Shown: piece after piece, positions 30,121 to 40,834 of the stretch
How the letters are laid out: each line of letters begins with the position of its first letter
Position numbering within the stretch: position 1 is the first letter of the stretch
From: Mycolicibacterium arabiense
GTDB taxonomy: Bacteria > Actinomycetota > Actinomycetes > Mycobacteriales > Mycobacteriaceae
Assembly: GCF_010731815.2 (NCBI RefSeq)
Contig: NZ_AP022593.1
Span: 3,534,001-3,598,000, forward strand
Direction of reading: 5' to 3'
Length of the DNA stretch: 64,000 nt
Program-made: the position numbers and the translations under genes
The notes under the pieces: model-generated
The model's input: only the letters and a program-made list of their open reading frames with translations
Database searches by the model: none
What the model was told of the DNA's origin: nothing

Positions 30121-30153
30121 CTGTCCACATGTTTATCCACAGACTGTGGACAG
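30121..30153. promoter_or_regulatory. Cluster of three DnaA boxes in the dnaA promoter region
   Basis: CTGTCCACA (30121-30129), TTATCCACA (30133-30141) and, inverted, CTGTCCACA (30145-30153) lie within 33 bp, 58-90 bp upstream of the dnaA start. They suggest DnaA autoregulation. Nothing else could be assigned in 30154-30430 except low-GC patches such as CTAACAGTTTTC. Confidence 0.75.
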
Positions 30154-30443
30154 CGGACGTTGGTGTCGTATTGATGTCTGTTCGTGGGGATGAACGTCGC
30201 CGGGGCTCGTCACGTGCTCGGCGGCTGTGGGCTCGCGGGTAGTCCATCCTCGATCTGTCGTCTTACGCCGCTCGCTTCCGAAACGGCACTGCCAGAAGCT
30301 AACAGTTTTCATGGCGGGTGCCAACCGTTCTGCAACATTGACGAGACCTTCCACGGTCCCGTTTTCGCCGTCGTGACGCGGGGGGGTGAAAACTGTGACT
30401 GATGGTGTCTGGCGGTGTGTCGCTCCCACTGAATGACAGTGGT

Positions 30444-30472
30444 TTGACCTAGGGAAATCTCGTCAGTACCCT
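30444..30472 (+). promoter_or_regulatory. Candidate rpmH promoter
   Basis: TTGACC (30444-30449), a 17-bp spacer and TACCCT (30467-30472) fit the mycobacterial housekeeping sigma pattern, about 130 bp upstream of rpmH. An inverted repeat CCACTG/CAGTGG (30426-30442) lies just before it. Confidence 0.55.
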
Positions 30473-30607
30473 CGAACAGTCGCCCGAACGCGGCGACACG
30501 GCTGCGACCTGGGCAACTGGGATATCGGCGCCGGGGCTAGCAAGCGGTACGCACGATCACACCACCTGAGTGATCGGCGCCGCAACACGTAACGAGGAGT
30601 GACAGCC

Positions 30608-30751
30608 GTGGCCAAGGGCAAGCGGACTTTCCAGCCCAACAACCGTCGGCGTGCGCGCGTGCATGGCTTCCGCCTGCGGATGCGGACCCGTGCAGGCCGG
30701 GCCATCGTGTCCGCACGGCGTGGCAAGGGCCGCCGCTCTCTCACTGCGTGA
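30608..30751 (+). CDS. rpmH: 50S ribosomal protein L34
   Basis: L34 is a 47-residue, very basic protein of the large subunit. The sequence [20 protein letters not shown], then [18 protein letters not shown], matches the family over its whole length. The GTG start at 30608 has GAGGAGTGAC upstream (ribosome binding site about 9 nt away). It is too short for usual ORF cut-offs. It is divergent from dnaA and precedes rnpA, the universal arrangement near oriC. Confidence 0.97.
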   Translation: MAKGKRTFQPNNRRRARVHGFRLRMRTRAGRAIVSARRGKGRRSLTA

Positions 30752-30772
30752 TCAGACGCAGGTTCTAGCGCA

Positions 30773-31114
30773 GTGCTTCCGGCTCAGCACCGGATGACAC
30801 GGTCGACGGACTTCGGGCTGACGGTCAAGCGCGGAACCCGCGCGGCTCAGCCCAATCTCGTGCTGCATGCGCTGCGTTCCGATGGCGATCACCTCGAGGC
30901 ACCCAAGGTCGGCTTGGTCGTATCCAAGGCCGTCGGCAACGCGGTGATTCGGCATCGGGTCTCCCGCCGGCTGCGCCACGTCGCCCGTGACGTACTGCAC
31001 GACCTGGCTCCCGGCGATCGACTCGTCATCCGCGCTCTGCCCAAGAGTGCCGACGCAGACTCGGCTCGACTCCGGCGTGAGCTGGTCACCGCACTCGAAC
31101 GGGCTCGCCGGTGA
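30773..31114 (+). CDS. rnpA: Ribonuclease P protein component
   Basis: RnpA is the protein cofactor that assists RNase P RNA in processing tRNA 5' ends. The 113-residue protein has the RNR motif region [17 protein letters not shown], the N-terminal [16 protein letters not shown] and [25 protein letters not shown] at 30773 is used, 21 bp after rpmH. The stop overlaps the yidD GTG (GTGA). Confidence 0.96.
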   Translation: MLPAQHRMTRSTDFGLTVKRGTRAAQPNLVLHALRSDGDHLEAPKVGLVVSKAVGNAVIRHRVSRRLRHVARDVLHDLAPGDRLVIRALPKSADADSARLRRELVTALERARR

Positions 31115-31416
31115 CCCGCCGCAGCGCTTCCAGCCGGCTCGCCGGCGGCGCGATCTACCTCATCGAGCTGTACCGGAACATGATCTCGCCGTTCCGTCCC
31201 CCCGCCTGTCGGTTCACTCCAACCTGCAGCCAGTACGCGGTCGACGCGCTGCGCGGCCACGGTCTGATGCGGGGAGCGTGGCTGACGATCGCGAGGCTCG
31301 CGAAGTGCGGCCCGTGGCATCGGGGAGGATGGGATCCGATACCCGAACCGCGGCATGACATCCACACCCACGTAGCTGACGATGCCGCGACGAGCAGGAG
31401 CGATTCACTTGTTTAA
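31111..31416 (+). CDS. yidD: Membrane protein insertion efficiency factor YidD
   Basis: YidD assists YidC-dependent membrane insertion. The 101-residue protein contains the family block [20 protein letters not shown] followed by [19 protein letters not shown] and [14 protein letters not shown], with the conserved cysteines. GTG at 31111 overlaps the rnpA stop. The 3' end overlaps the proposed yidC TTG start by 8 nt. Confidence 0.95.
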   Translation: MTRRSASSRLAGGAIYLIELYRNMISPFRPPACRFTPTCSQYAVDALRGHGLMRGAWLTIARLAKCGPWHRGGWDPIPEPRHDIHTHVADDAATSRSDSLV

Positions 31417-32584
31417 CTGGGCGAGCCTGGACTACATCTATTACCCGGTCTCGGCGATCATGTGGCTCTGGTACAAGCTGTTCGCCTTCCTGCTGGGGCC
31501 GTCGAACTTCTTCGCCTGGGCCCTGTCGGTGATGTTCCTCGTCTTCACGCTGCGCGCGATCCTCTACAAGCCGTTCGTGCGGCAGATCGAGACCACGCGG
31601 CAGATGCAGGAGCTGCAGCCTCAGATCAAGGCGCTGCAGAAGAAGTACGGCAAGGACCGCCAGCGCATGGCGCTCGAGATGCAGAAGCTCCAGAAGGACC
31701 ACGGGTTCAACCCGATCCTGGGCTGTCTGCCGATGCTGGCTCAGGTGCCGGTGTTCCTCGGGCTCTATCACGTGCTGATGTCGTTCAACCGGACGCAGAC
31801 CGGTTTCGGGCGGCTGGGGCTGAGCGTCGAGGAGAACCGCTCGCTCGGCAACTACCTCTTCAGCGCCACCGACGTCGGACACTTCCTGGACGCCAACCTC
31901 TTCGGCGCCCCCCTCGGCGCGTCGATGATCCAGACCGTGGGGCTCGGTGCGTTCACCGAGTTCGACCGGATGGCAGTGATCTTCACCGGCATCCCTCTGA
32001 TGATCATCGCGGGTATCGCGACCCACTTCAACAGCCGTGCCTCGGTCGCCCGTCAGAGTCCCGAAGCGGCGGCCAATCCGCAGACGGCGATGATGAACAA
32101 GCTCGCGCTGTACGTCTTCCCGATCGGCGTGGTCGTCGGCGGCCCGTTCCTCCCGCTCGCCGTGATCCTGTACTGGGTGTCGAACAACATCTGGACCTAC
32201 GGGCAGCAGCACTACGTGTTCGGCAAGATCGAGAAGCGCGAGGAAGCCGAGAAGCTGGCGATCAAGGAGCGGCAGGCGTCCAACGCACCCGCACCGGGTG
32301 CTCGTCCCAAGAAGGGCGCCAAGCCGGCCCCGGGTGCGAAGCCGGTCGCGGGCCGCAAGCCGGTCAAGGCAACCGAAGCCACCGACGCCACGGTCGAGGA
32401 CGTCGAGTCAACTGCCATCGTCGAAGACGGTGAAGCGGCGGTCGACACTGCGCCTCCAACCAAGAAGCCGGCTGCGAAGAATGCCGCCGCGAAGAAGCCA
32501 CCCACGAAGGGCAGCACCAACGGGGCTGCCAAGAATGCTCCGCGCCGGAACACCACCAACCGGCCGCGCAAGCGACGAACTTGA
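31409..32584 (+). CDS. yidC: Membrane protein insertase YidC
   Basis: YidC inserts and folds inner-membrane proteins, alone or with SecYEG. The protein of about 391 residues begins at TTG 31409 ([18 protein letters not shown]), supported by GCAGGAG about 9 nt upstream and by alignment with other mycobacterial YidC. ATG at 31382 is an in-frame alternative. Core blocks are [24 protein letters not shown], [20 protein letters not shown] and [16 protein letters not shown]. Five membrane helices are visible. The C-terminal tail (about 285-391) is Lys/Ala/Pro-rich and probably contacts the ribosome. Confidence 0.96.
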   Translation: MFNWASLDYIYYPVSAIMWLWYKLFAFLLGPSNFFAWALSVMFLVFTLRAILYKPFVRQIETTRQMQELQPQIKALQKKYGKDRQRMALEMQKLQKDHGFNPILGCLPMLAQVPVFLGLYHVLMSFNRTQTGFGRLGLSVEENRSLGNYLFSATDVGHFLDANLFGAPLGASMIQTVGLGAFTEFDRMAVIFTGIPLMIIAGIATHFNSRASVARQSPEAAANPQTAMMNKLALYVFPIGVVVGGPFLPLAVILYWVSNNIWTYGQQHYVFGKIEKREEAEKLAIKERQASNAPAPGARPKKGAKPAPGAKPVAGRKPVKATEATDATVEDVESTAIVEDGEAAVDTAPPTKKPAAKNAAAKKPPTKGSTNGAAKNAPRRNTTNRPRKRRT

Positions 32585-32643
32585 CCGGAAACGCACGCGG
32601 GTAGTCACCCGTGCTTCGACCGGTGAACGAGGAAGGACGAAAC

Positions 32644-33168
32644 ATGACAGACGCGGATACGACCGAGCGCACCGCCGAGGCGGCGGAGCCCAAGACCGAG
32701 GATCTCGAGGAGCGCCTCGTAGCCGAGGGCGAGATCGCCGGCGACTACCTCGAGGAACTGCTCGATCTACTCGACTTCGATGGCGACATCGATCTGGACG
32801 TCGAAGGTGACCGCGCAGTCGTCAGCATCGACGGCGGCACGGACCTCAACAAGCTCGTCGGGCGCAAGGGTGAGGTGCTCGACGCGCTGCAGGAGCTGAC
32901 CCGACTCGCCGTACACCAGAAGACGGGGGAGCGCAGCCGCCTGATGCTTGACATCGCGAAGTGGCGTCGCCGTCGCCGTGACGAGCTGGCGGCCCTGGGC
33001 GACCGCATCGCCCGTCGCGTGCTGGAGAGCGGTGAGCGTCAGTCGCTCGACCCGATGACGCCGTTCGAACGCAAGATCGTGCACGACGCCGTGGCCGCCG
33101 TCGAGGGCGTCCGGAGCGAGAGCGAGGGCGCCGAGCCGTCGCGTCGCGTCGTCGTGCTGCTTGGCTGA
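32644..33168 (+). CDS. jag: Jag/KhpB-family RNA-binding protein (KH and R3H domains)
   Basis: The 174-residue protein has an acidic N-terminus, a KH-II domain with the GRKGEVLDALQELTRLAVH motif, and a C-terminal R3H domain (ERQSLDPMTPFERKIVHDAV, with SRRVVVLLG at the end). The Jag-N domain is absent, as usual in actinobacteria. It binds RNA and in some bacteria forms a complex with KhpA linked to division and wall growth. ATG at 32644 has AGGAAGGA upstream. It follows yidC as in nearly all Gram-positive bacteria. Confidence 0.93.
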   Translation: MTDADTTERTAEAAEPKTEDLEERLVAEGEIAGDYLEELLDLLDFDGDIDLDVEGDRAVVSIDGGTDLNKLVGRKGEVLDALQELTRLAVHQKTGERSRLMLDIAKWRRRRRDELAALGDRIARRVLESGERQSLDPMTPFERKIVHDAVAAVEGVRSESEGAEPSRRVVVLLG

Positions 33169-33200
33169 GTGTCTCGACGTGAGCGCGGCTCGCGCAGAGT

Positions 33201-33212
33201 TACATCGATGTA
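33201..33212. promoter_or_regulatory. 12-bp palindrome TACATCGATGTA upstream of rsmG
   Basis: A perfect palindrome 26 bp before rsmG and its parS site, sharing the core ACATCGATGT with the 18-bp palindrome at 16137-16154. Possible operator, regulator unknown. Confidence 0.35.
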
Positions 33213-33213
33213 G

Positions 33214-34916
<1,703 letters not shown>

Positions 34917-34935
34917 TCACGACGGAGGGATGGCG

Positions 34936-35925
34936 ATGACGCAGCCACAGCGCAAGAGGACCGGTCTCGGTCGCGGACTGGCTTCCCTCATCCCCACGGG
35001 TCCCGCCGACGGTCCTGCCGGAGCCGGCGACATGGGCCCGCGCATGGGAGACGCCGCTGCCGACGCCATGTTCGGTGGTCCGCCGCAGCCGCCCGTGGTG
35101 ACGTCAGAGGTGGGTGCGGTGTACCGGGAGCTGGACCCAGCGTCGATCGAGCCCAACCCACGTCAGCCGCGCACGGTGTTCGACGGCGAGGCGCTGGCGG
35201 AACTGGTCCACTCCATCCGCGAGTTCGGGCTCATGCAGCCCGTCGTCGTACGGCCCGTCGACACTGAAGATGGGCCTGCGCGCTACCAGCTCGTCATGGG
35301 GGAGCGGCGGTGGCGTGCCGCCCAGGAGGCCGGGCTGGCGACGCTGCCCGCCATCGTCCGGCAGACCGCCGACGACAGCATGCTGCGCGACGCACTGCTC
35401 GAGAACATTCACCGCGCCCAGCTGAACCCGTTGGAAGAAGCTGCGGCCTACCAGCAGCTGCTTGACGAGTTCGGTGTCACCCACGAGGAACTCGCTACGC
35501 GCATCGGCCGGTCGCGGCCCGTGATCTCGAACATGATACGGCTGCTGCGACTTCCCGTCGCCGTGCAGCGCCGGGTGGCCGCCGGCGTGCTGTCCGCCGG
35601 GCATGCTCGCGCGCTGCTGTCGCTCGAAGGTGGTCCGGAGAAGCAGGAGGAGTTGGCTGCCCGCATCGTCGCGGAGGGCCTGTCGGTTCGTGCGACCGAG
35701 GAAGCCGTGACACTGGCCAACCGGGAGGGCCCGGTGACCGGTCCGTCACCGCGCCGCAAGCCGATCCAGATGCCGGGCCTGCAGGAAGTTGCTGAGAACC
35801 TCTCATCGGCGTTCGACACCCGCGTCACGGTCAGCCTTGGCAAACGCAAGGGCAAGATCGTGGTCGAGTTCGGCTCGGTCGACGACTTGGAGCGAATAGT
35901 GTCGATCATGAACGCTGCAAAGTGA
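34936..35925 (+). CDS. parB: Chromosome partitioning protein ParB
   Basis: ParB is a parS-binding CTPase that spreads along DNA near the origin. The protein of about 329 residues has [14 protein letters not shown] at the N-terminus (the ParA-contacting part), the CTP-binding motif [12 protein letters not shown] and [20 protein letters not shown]. The helix-turn-helix [23 protein letters not shown] and the C-terminal dimer domain [19 protein letters not shown] follow. ATG at 34936 is preferred over in-frame starts at 34930 and 34870 because GGAGGG at 34924-34929 is correctly spaced only for it. Confidence 0.96.
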   Translation: MTQPQRKRTGLGRGLASLIPTGPADGPAGAGDMGPRMGDAAADAMFGGPPQPPVVTSEVGAVYRELDPASIEPNPRQPRTVFDGEALAELVHSIREFGLMQPVVVRPVDTEDGPARYQLVMGERRWRAAQEAGLATLPAIVRQTADDSMLRDALLENIHRAQLNPLEEAAAYQQLLDEFGVTHEELATRIGRSRPVISNMIRLLRLPVAVQRRVAAGVLSAGHARALLSLEGGPEKQEELAARIVAEGLSVRATEEAVTLANREGPVTGPSPRRKPIQMPGLQEVAENLSSAFDTRVTVSLGKRKGKIVVEFGSVDDLERIVSIMNAAK

Positions 35926-36140
35926 TGACCCACCACACCGGCTAATTACGTCACTGTGACACACGATGGCCCGGCGTCGGTGCTCGACGCGGCTCCGAGG
36001 AGGAAACCCGTTGTCCGACAGCTGTATTCGGCTCCGCGGGCGGTTGAGGTGATCGCCGAGGTGCGTGATCGGACGACGCCGCCGGGGTTCACTATCCTGG
36101 AGGGGCAGAATCGGTCGAAGTCGGAGAACGGGGGAGCATA

Positions 36141-36884
36141 GTGTCCGCACAGATCTCCCCGCTTCAGCTTCAGGGGTTCGAACAGCTGCCGAAGCATGCC
36201 AGGCGGTGTGTCTTCTGGGAGGTCGACCCCGCGACGCTTCCCGACGACCACCATCTCGCCGACCCGGAATTCGAGAAGGAAGCGTGGCTGTCCATGGTCA
36301 TGCTCGAATGGGGCTCGTGCGGCCAGGTGGCCCAGCCCGTCCGGTCGGGCGAGGACCCGTTGAGTCCACCCATGCCGGACGACGAAGCGCCGTGCCTCGG
36401 ATATGCCTTCTATGCGCCGCCGCGTGCGGTCCCGCGCGCGGGTCTGTTCCCCTCTGGACCCGTGAGTGCCGACGCCGTCCTACTCACCTCGATCGGTGTC
36501 GAGGCCGGAACCGAGGGCGAGACCCTCACGCGGGGACTCGTCGCCGCCGTCGTCGCGGACTTGGTTCGACGTGGTGTGCGCGCACTCGAGGCGTTCGGCC
36601 GGACCCCGGAGGCCGCCGAGCTCGCCGACCCGCGCGCGGTCGATCCGGAACTGCGGCCGGTGGTGCGCGCACTCGGCGACTGCTCGACCGATCAATGCGT
36701 CGTCGAGGCAGACTTCCTCACCGACGTCGGGTTCGTCGTCGTCTCACCGCATCGCTACTTCCCGCGCCTGCGTCTGGAACTCGAGCAGGGACTTGGCTGG
36801 AAGGCCGGCGTCGAGGCGGCACTGGAGCGACTGCTGGAGAACGCGCAGCTGGCGCAGCCCGTGGGGGCGGGCGCAGCGCGCTGA
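36141..36884 (+). CDS. GNAT-like conserved protein (Rv3916c-like)
   Basis: The 247-residue soluble protein is conserved beside parB and cwlM in mycobacteria. It begins SAQISPLQLQGFEQLPKHARRCVFWE and contains acetyltransferase-like blocks (CLGYAFYAPPRAVPRAGLFP, DAVLLTSIGVEAGTEGETLTRGLVAAVVADLVRRG split by a loop), then DQCVVEADFLTDVGFVVVSPH. The pattern suggests a GNAT fold, but no substrate is known. GTG at 36141 follows GGGGGAG. It is convergent with cwlM (7 bp between stop codons). Confidence 0.8.
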   Translation: MSAQISPLQLQGFEQLPKHARRCVFWEVDPATLPDDHHLADPEFEKEAWLSMVMLEWGSCGQVAQPVRSGEDPLSPPMPDDEAPCLGYAFYAPPRAVPRAGLFPSGPVSADAVLLTSIGVEAGTEGETLTRGLVAAVVADLVRRGVRALEAFGRTPEAAELADPRAVDPELRPVVRALGDCSTDQCVVEADFLTDVGFVVVSPHRYFPRLRLELEQGLGWKAGVEAALERLLENAQLAQPVGAGAAR

Positions 36885-36891
36885 TCCCAGG

Positions 36892-38082
36892 TCAGCCGTT
36901 GGCGGCTTGCTGCTCCACGGAGAGTTCGTGGGCGAGCAGCTCGGCGAACGTGAAAGTCCCTGTGGGACGGTCGTTCTTGCCGAGCAGGTACAGCCGCTTC
37001 ACCGCCGCGAGGATGCCCTCGGCGATGGCGTCGCGGGTGTTCGCCGACACCAGCAGCTCCCGGTCGTGCGGGTTGCTGGTGTAACCCACGTCGACCTGCA
37101 CGGTGGGCATCCTGGTCAGCCGCAACAGATCCCAGGTGCGCCCGTGCGTGCGGCAATCGCGCAATCCCGTGCGCGCCACCACTTCTCGCTGAATGAAGTC
37201 GGCGAGATTTCGGCCGATCGTCGAGACCGAACCGTGCGCGTTGCCGAAGTAGAACGAGGCGACGCCGTTGGCCGCCGGGCCGGGCAGCGTCGCGCAGCGC
37301 AGGCTGATCATCAGGTCCGCGCCGACCGTGTTGGCGGTGGTGGCACGCTCGGCGTCCAGCGGACTGCCCGCCACGGGACGCGACAAGAACGTCTCCATGC
37401 CGATCGCGGTCATCCGGCCCTCGAGCCGGCTCGCGAGGTCCCACAGGATGTCGGCTTCGCTCACCGGGCCGTCGGGTCCGGTCATGATCAGACCGTGGTC
37501 GTCGCCGCCGCGGCCCGGATCGATGATGATCCGCTTGCCCGACAGGCGCGGCCCGGAGCGCCGAACCAGCTCCTCCTCGCGGATCGCGTGCGGCGAACCG
37601 CCGGTCACGCGTGAACCGAGGAAGTACAGCGAGCGCAGCGTCTCGGGGCCGCAGATGCCGTCGGGGTACAGGCCGTACTCCCGTTGATACGACATCAGCG
37701 AGTTGTGCGTCTGCAGCCCGAAGTGGCCGTCGACCAGATTGTGATAGAAGCCGAGGTCCTGCAGCCGCGCCTGCAGCGTCGCCACGTCGTCGCCGTACAT
37801 GGGGGCGCCGAACTGATGGGCGAGGGTACGGGCACCGAGCCGGTAGGACGCCTCCCGAAGGGCCCGGTAGGTGGCCTCGCCGACGATCCCGTCGACCAAC
37901 AAGCCGCGGTGCTGCTGGAACGCGCGCACGGCCTGGTCGAGATCGTCGTCGAACACGTCGAGCGCAACGTGCTTGCCGGTCGTGAAGTCGTCGTCGGGAC
38001 TGTCGACGAGACCGAGTGCAGCGAGAGAAGCGCGGATCTCGGTGACCGCACCCCCTCGATCACCACGGCGCAAACTCGACAT
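36892..38082 (-). CDS. cwlM: CwlM, phospho-dependent regulator of peptidoglycan synthesis
   Basis: CwlM resembles an N-acetylmuramoyl-L-alanine amidase but is cytosolic. When phosphorylated by PknB it activates MurA. It has two peptidoglycan-binding-like domains (about 10-145, QAVRAFQQHRGLLVDGIVG and ATLQARLQDLGFYHNLVDGHFG) and an amidase_3 domain (KRIIIDPGRGGDDHG, MISLRCATLPGPAANGVASF, VQVDVGYTSNPHD). The C-terminal tail TGTFTFAELLAHEL holds the threonines phosphorylated in M. tuberculosis. No signal peptide is present with ATG at 38082, which gives 396 aa. A longer in-frame start at 38151 is unlikely. Confidence 0.94.
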   Translation of the reverse strand: MSSLRRGDRGGAVTEIRASLAALGLVDSPDDDFTTGKHVALDVFDDDLDQAVRAFQQHRGLLVDGIVGEATYRALREASYRLGARTLAHQFGAPMYGDDVATLQARLQDLGFYHNLVDGHFGLQTHNSLMSYQREYGLYPDGICGPETLRSLYFLGSRVTGGSPHAIREEELVRRSGPRLSGKRIIIDPGRGGDDHGLIMTGPDGPVSEADILWDLASRLEGRMTAIGMETFLSRPVAGSPLDAERATTANTVGADLMISLRCATLPGPAANGVASFYFGNAHGSVSTIGRNLADFIQREVVARTGLRDCRTHGRTWDLLRLTRMPTVQVDVGYTSNPHDRELLVSANTRDAIAEGILAAVKRLYLLGKNDRPTGTFTFAELLAHELSVEQQAANG

Positions 38083-38214
38083 AACCAGGCCTTTCAGGTC
38101 GCGGACGACGACTAACACCCCGCGGCTGTCGCCAAATAGGCTAGCCAGCATTGTCGCAGACCCGCGTGAGAATCCGGAAACGCCGAGGGTGGCCGCGCCG
38201 TCGCGGCAGTGGCG

Positions 38215-38547
38215 CTACTCCGCGTCGGCGAGTTCGCGCAGCAGGGCAGCCTTGCCCTTGGCGCCGACGATCCGCTTCACGGCTTCACCGTTCTTGAACA
38301 GGATCATCGTGGGGATCGACACGACCTGGAAGTCCCGGGCTGTGGCCGGGTTGGCGTCGACGTCGATCTTCGCGACGGTCAGCTGACCGGCCTTCTCCGA
38401 GGCGATCTCCTCGAGTACCGGAGCGACCATCTTGCACGGTCCGCACCAGCTGGCCCAGAAGTCGACCAGAACGGGCGTGCTGCTGCCCAGGACGTCGGTC
38501 GAGAACGAATCGTCGGTGACCTTCACCGTGTTCGAATTTTCACTCAT
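38215..38547 (-). CDS. trxA: Thioredoxin
   Basis: The 110-residue protein reduces disulphides using electrons from TrxB. It has the active site WCGPCK within VDFWASWCGPCKMVAPVLEE, cis-Pro in VVSIPTMILF and KIDVDANPATARDF. It corresponds to TrxC (Rv3914) of M. tuberculosis, next to the reductase gene (12 bp downstream of trxB). Confidence 0.97.
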   Translation of the reverse strand: MSENSNTVKVTDDSFSTDVLGSSTPVLVDFWASWCGPCKMVAPVLEEIASEKAGQLTVAKIDVDANPATARDFQVVSIPTMILFKNGEAVKRIVGAKGKAALLRELADAE

Positions 38548-38559
38548 GGGAACTCCTCG

Positions 38560-39531
38560 TTAGACGGGTGCGAACGTTTCTTCATCGTCGGGGCCGGCCT
38601 CGTGCTCGGCGAGCCACCGTTCGGCGTCGATCGCGGCCGCACAGCCACTGCCCGCAGCGGTGATCGCCTGGCGGTAGGTGCGGTCGACCAGGTCGCCGGC
38701 GGCGAACACGCCGTCGATCGACGTCGAAGTCGTGCGGCCCTGGACGGCGACGTAACCATCGTCGTCGACCTCGACCTGCCCGCTCACGAGATTCGAACGC
38801 GGGTCGTGGCCGATCGCGACGAACACCCCGGTGACGGCCAACTTCGACTCCTCGCCGGTGACCGTGTCGCGCAGGCGGACGCCGGTGACCTTGGGCCCAC
38901 CCTCGACCTGGGTCACCTCGGTGTTCATCAGCATCGTGATCTTCGGGTTGGCCTTGGCGCGGTCCAGCATGATCCGCGACGCGCGGAACTCCTCGCGCCG
39001 GTGGATGAGGGTGACGCTGCGCGCAAAGCGGGTCAGGAACGTGGCCTCCTCCATCGCGGAGTCACCGCCACCGATCACGGCGATGTCCTGGTCGCGGAAG
39101 AAGAAGCCGTCACAGGTGGCGCACGTGCTCACGCCGGTGCCGATGCGCTCCTGCTCACCGGGCACGCCCAGGTAGCGGGCTGCAGCGCCCATGGCGAGGA
39201 TGATCGACCGGGCGGCGAAGGTCTCGCCATCGACCGTGACGGTCTTGATGGGTCCCTCGAGCGATACCTCGTCGACGTCTTCCATGCGCAGATCGGCACC
39301 GAAGCGCTCGGCCTGCTCGCGCATCTCGGCCATCAGTTCGGGGCCGGTGATGCCCTGCTTGAAGCCGGGGAAGTTCTCGACCTCGGTGGTGGTCATCAGT
39401 GCGCCACCGAACTGCACGCCCTCGAAGACCAGCGGCTTGAGCTGAGCACGCGCGGCGTAGATCGCCGCGGTGTAGCCGGCCGGTCCCGAGCCGACGATGA
39501 TCAGGTCGTGAACCGGGGTAGTGGAGGTCAT
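38560..39531 (-). CDS. trxB: Thioredoxin reductase (NADPH)
   Basis: The FAD enzyme passes electrons from NADPH to thioredoxin. The 323-residue protein has the FAD motif [20 protein letters not shown], the redox-active CATC in [11 protein letters not shown], the NADPH motif [12 protein letters not shown] and [23 protein letters not shown] at 39531 is used because AAAGGA lies about 7 nt upstream. ATG at 39537 adds two residues. It is upstream of thioredoxin in the same operon. Confidence 0.97.
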   Translation of the reverse strand: MTSTTPVHDLIIVGSGPAGYTAAIYAARAQLKPLVFEGVQFGGALMTTTEVENFPGFKQGITGPELMAEMREQAERFGADLRMEDVDEVSLEGPIKTVTVDGETFAARSIILAMGAAARYLGVPGEQERIGTGVSTCATCDGFFFRDQDIAVIGGGDSAMEEATFLTRFARSVTLIHRREEFRASRIMLDRAKANPKITMLMNTEVTQVEGGPKVTGVRLRDTVTGEESKLAVTGVFVAIGHDPRSNLVSGQVEVDDDGYVAVQGRTTSTSIDGVFAAGDLVDRTYRQAITAAGSGCAAAIDAERWLAEHEAGPDDEETFAPV

Positions 39532-39667
39532 GTGCATCCTTTGCTTTCAGCCGGTAAGTCCTTCTCGGACCGGCACGCGTATAACACCAGCGTAGGGTGC
39601 GCTGTTCCCGTGGCACCGCGTAGGCCGTGAAGTGGCCCGGCCGCGGGGGCGGCTGGTGCTCCGAGTG

Positions 39668-40423
39668 TCAGGGCCTACGCAGCGTGGTCGTGGCGATCAG
39701 CCCGTCGTCACCCGCCCCACACGTCGGGTCGACGACGGCGGCGGTGACGTCACGGGGATCGTCGCCCGGCAGCACCAGGAGTACTGCCGCGCGGTCCGCG
39801 ACGCGGACCGGGCGCGCGCCGAGGGCCGTGGTCCCCGGCGGATGTCCCAGCGAGGTCAGACACGCGCTGAGGCGCTGCGGAGCGGCAAGTGGTCCCGCGT
39901 CGACGGGACCGTCGAGCACGCGATAGATCTGGGCGGCGGGCACCGGGAAGTCACCGGGTCCGGCCGTCGCCGTGATGCGGTCGATGGTGTCGCGCGCCGA
40001 GGGGACCGAATCATCCCCGCCGCGGGTCACCACGGCGACGCCGATCCCGACGACCGTCGCGGCCACTCCTGCGATCACGGCGACGGTCCGCAGCCTGGGC
40101 AGGCGCACCCGGCGGACCGCATGCCTCGCGCCGGGTCGTGGGGGAGCGTCCGCCGCACGCAGGGCGTCGGCGATCCGCGCGGTCACGTCGTCGGGCACGT
40201 CCGGCGCCGAGTCCGCATCCCATGCGAGGCCGGCGAGGTCGCGGCGCACCCGGTCGAGTGCTGCCACGTCCCGCACGGCGTCGGGATCGGTGCGGATCCG
40301 GCTGCGCAGCCGGGCGGCGGTCTCGTCGTCGAGCAGCCCCGCCTGCAGGTCGGCGATCAGCGACAGCGGCACCGGCGCGTCGGGCGGTGGCAGCCCGTCC
40401 TCGCTGGTGCCGCCCATTCGCAC
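39668..40423 (-). CDS. rsmA: Anti-sigma-M factor RsmA
   Basis: This membrane protein would hold SigM inactive. The 251-residue protein has an N-terminal cytosolic sigma-binding part (LSLIADLQAGLLDDETAARLRS, VRRDLAGLAWDADSAP), one membrane helix (about 112-134, VAVIAGVAATVVGIGVAVV) and an extracytoplasmic domain with two cysteines (LSACLTSLG, DPTCGAGDD). In M. tuberculosis the orthologue (Rv3912) directly follows sigM. Here a plus-strand gene separates them. The start is ATG at 40423 or 40417. Confidence 0.85.
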   Translation of the reverse strand: MRMGGTSEDGLPPPDAPVPLSLIADLQAGLLDDETAARLRSRIRTDPDAVRDVAALDRVRRDLAGLAWDADSAPDVPDDVTARIADALRAADAPPRPGARHAVRRVRLPRLRTVAVIAGVAATVVGIGVAVVTRGGDDSVPSARDTIDRITATAGPGDFPVPAAQIYRVLDGPVDAGPLAAPQRLSACLTSLGHPPGTTALGARPVRVADRAAVLLVLPGDDPRDVTAAVVDPTCGAGDDGLIATTTLRRP

Positions 40424-40542
40424 TCCCGATCGTGAACCGATCCGTCGCAGCGAGGGATCATCGCGCAGTTTAGGGAATGGCGCCGACCAAACAGGCGTTC
40501 AATCAAATGGGGTAGCAGCATGTCTTTTGGAAGGTCGTCACC

Positions 40543-40830
40543 ATGTTCAATCGAAGGCTTGCCACGATTGGATCGGCGGCCGTGATGGGGATCGGTGCAT
40601 TCGCCGCTGCGGCGGGTATCGCCGCCGCTCCCACCGCCACCGCGGCACCGTGTAGTCAGTTCATCCAGCCGTACAACCCGTTCTTGCAGACCTGTGGAAT
40701 TCCGAACAATCCGCCCGCCGTGCGTGGGGCTTCGCCGGGAGCGGGCGCGATCATCGCGTGCCGCAACATCCCCGGCTGCCTGTCCTACGTCGTCAACGGC
40801 GGACCGGGCTTCCCTGGGTACACCCGCTGA
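40543..40830 (+). CDS. Small secreted cysteine-containing protein (95 aa) between sigM and rsmA
   Basis: ATG at 40543 follows GGAAGG. The N-terminus is a signal peptide (MFNRRLATIGSAAVMGIGAF, then AAAAG and ATAAP, cleavage near residue 35). The mature part of about 60 residues has four cysteines (PCSQF, QTCGIP, IACRN, GCLSY) and is rich in Pro and Gly (NPPAVRGASPGAGA, GGPGFPGYTR). No enzyme motif is seen. Similar small secreted proteins seem to exist in related mycobacteria, but I do not recognise a named family. It runs opposite to its neighbours and ends 4 bp before the sigM stop codon. Confidence 0.75.
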   Translation: MFNRRLATIGSAAVMGIGAFAAAAGIAAAPTATAAPCSQFIQPYNPFLQTCGIPNNPPAVRGASPGAGAIIACRNIPGCLSYVVNGGPGFPGYTR

Positions 40831-40834
40831 CCGG

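Noticed and set aside
38209..39630. Long plus-strand ORF (473 codons) opposite trxA and trxB
   Set aside because: High-GC antisense frame over two certain genes. The translation is low-complexity Gly/Asp/Arg/Val without a domain, and no ribosome binding site supports it.
40520..40585. Short leader ORF overlapping the start of the 95-aa secreted protein
   Set aside because: 21 codons in another frame without a ribosome binding site of its own. The purine tract fits the downstream ATG at 40543.
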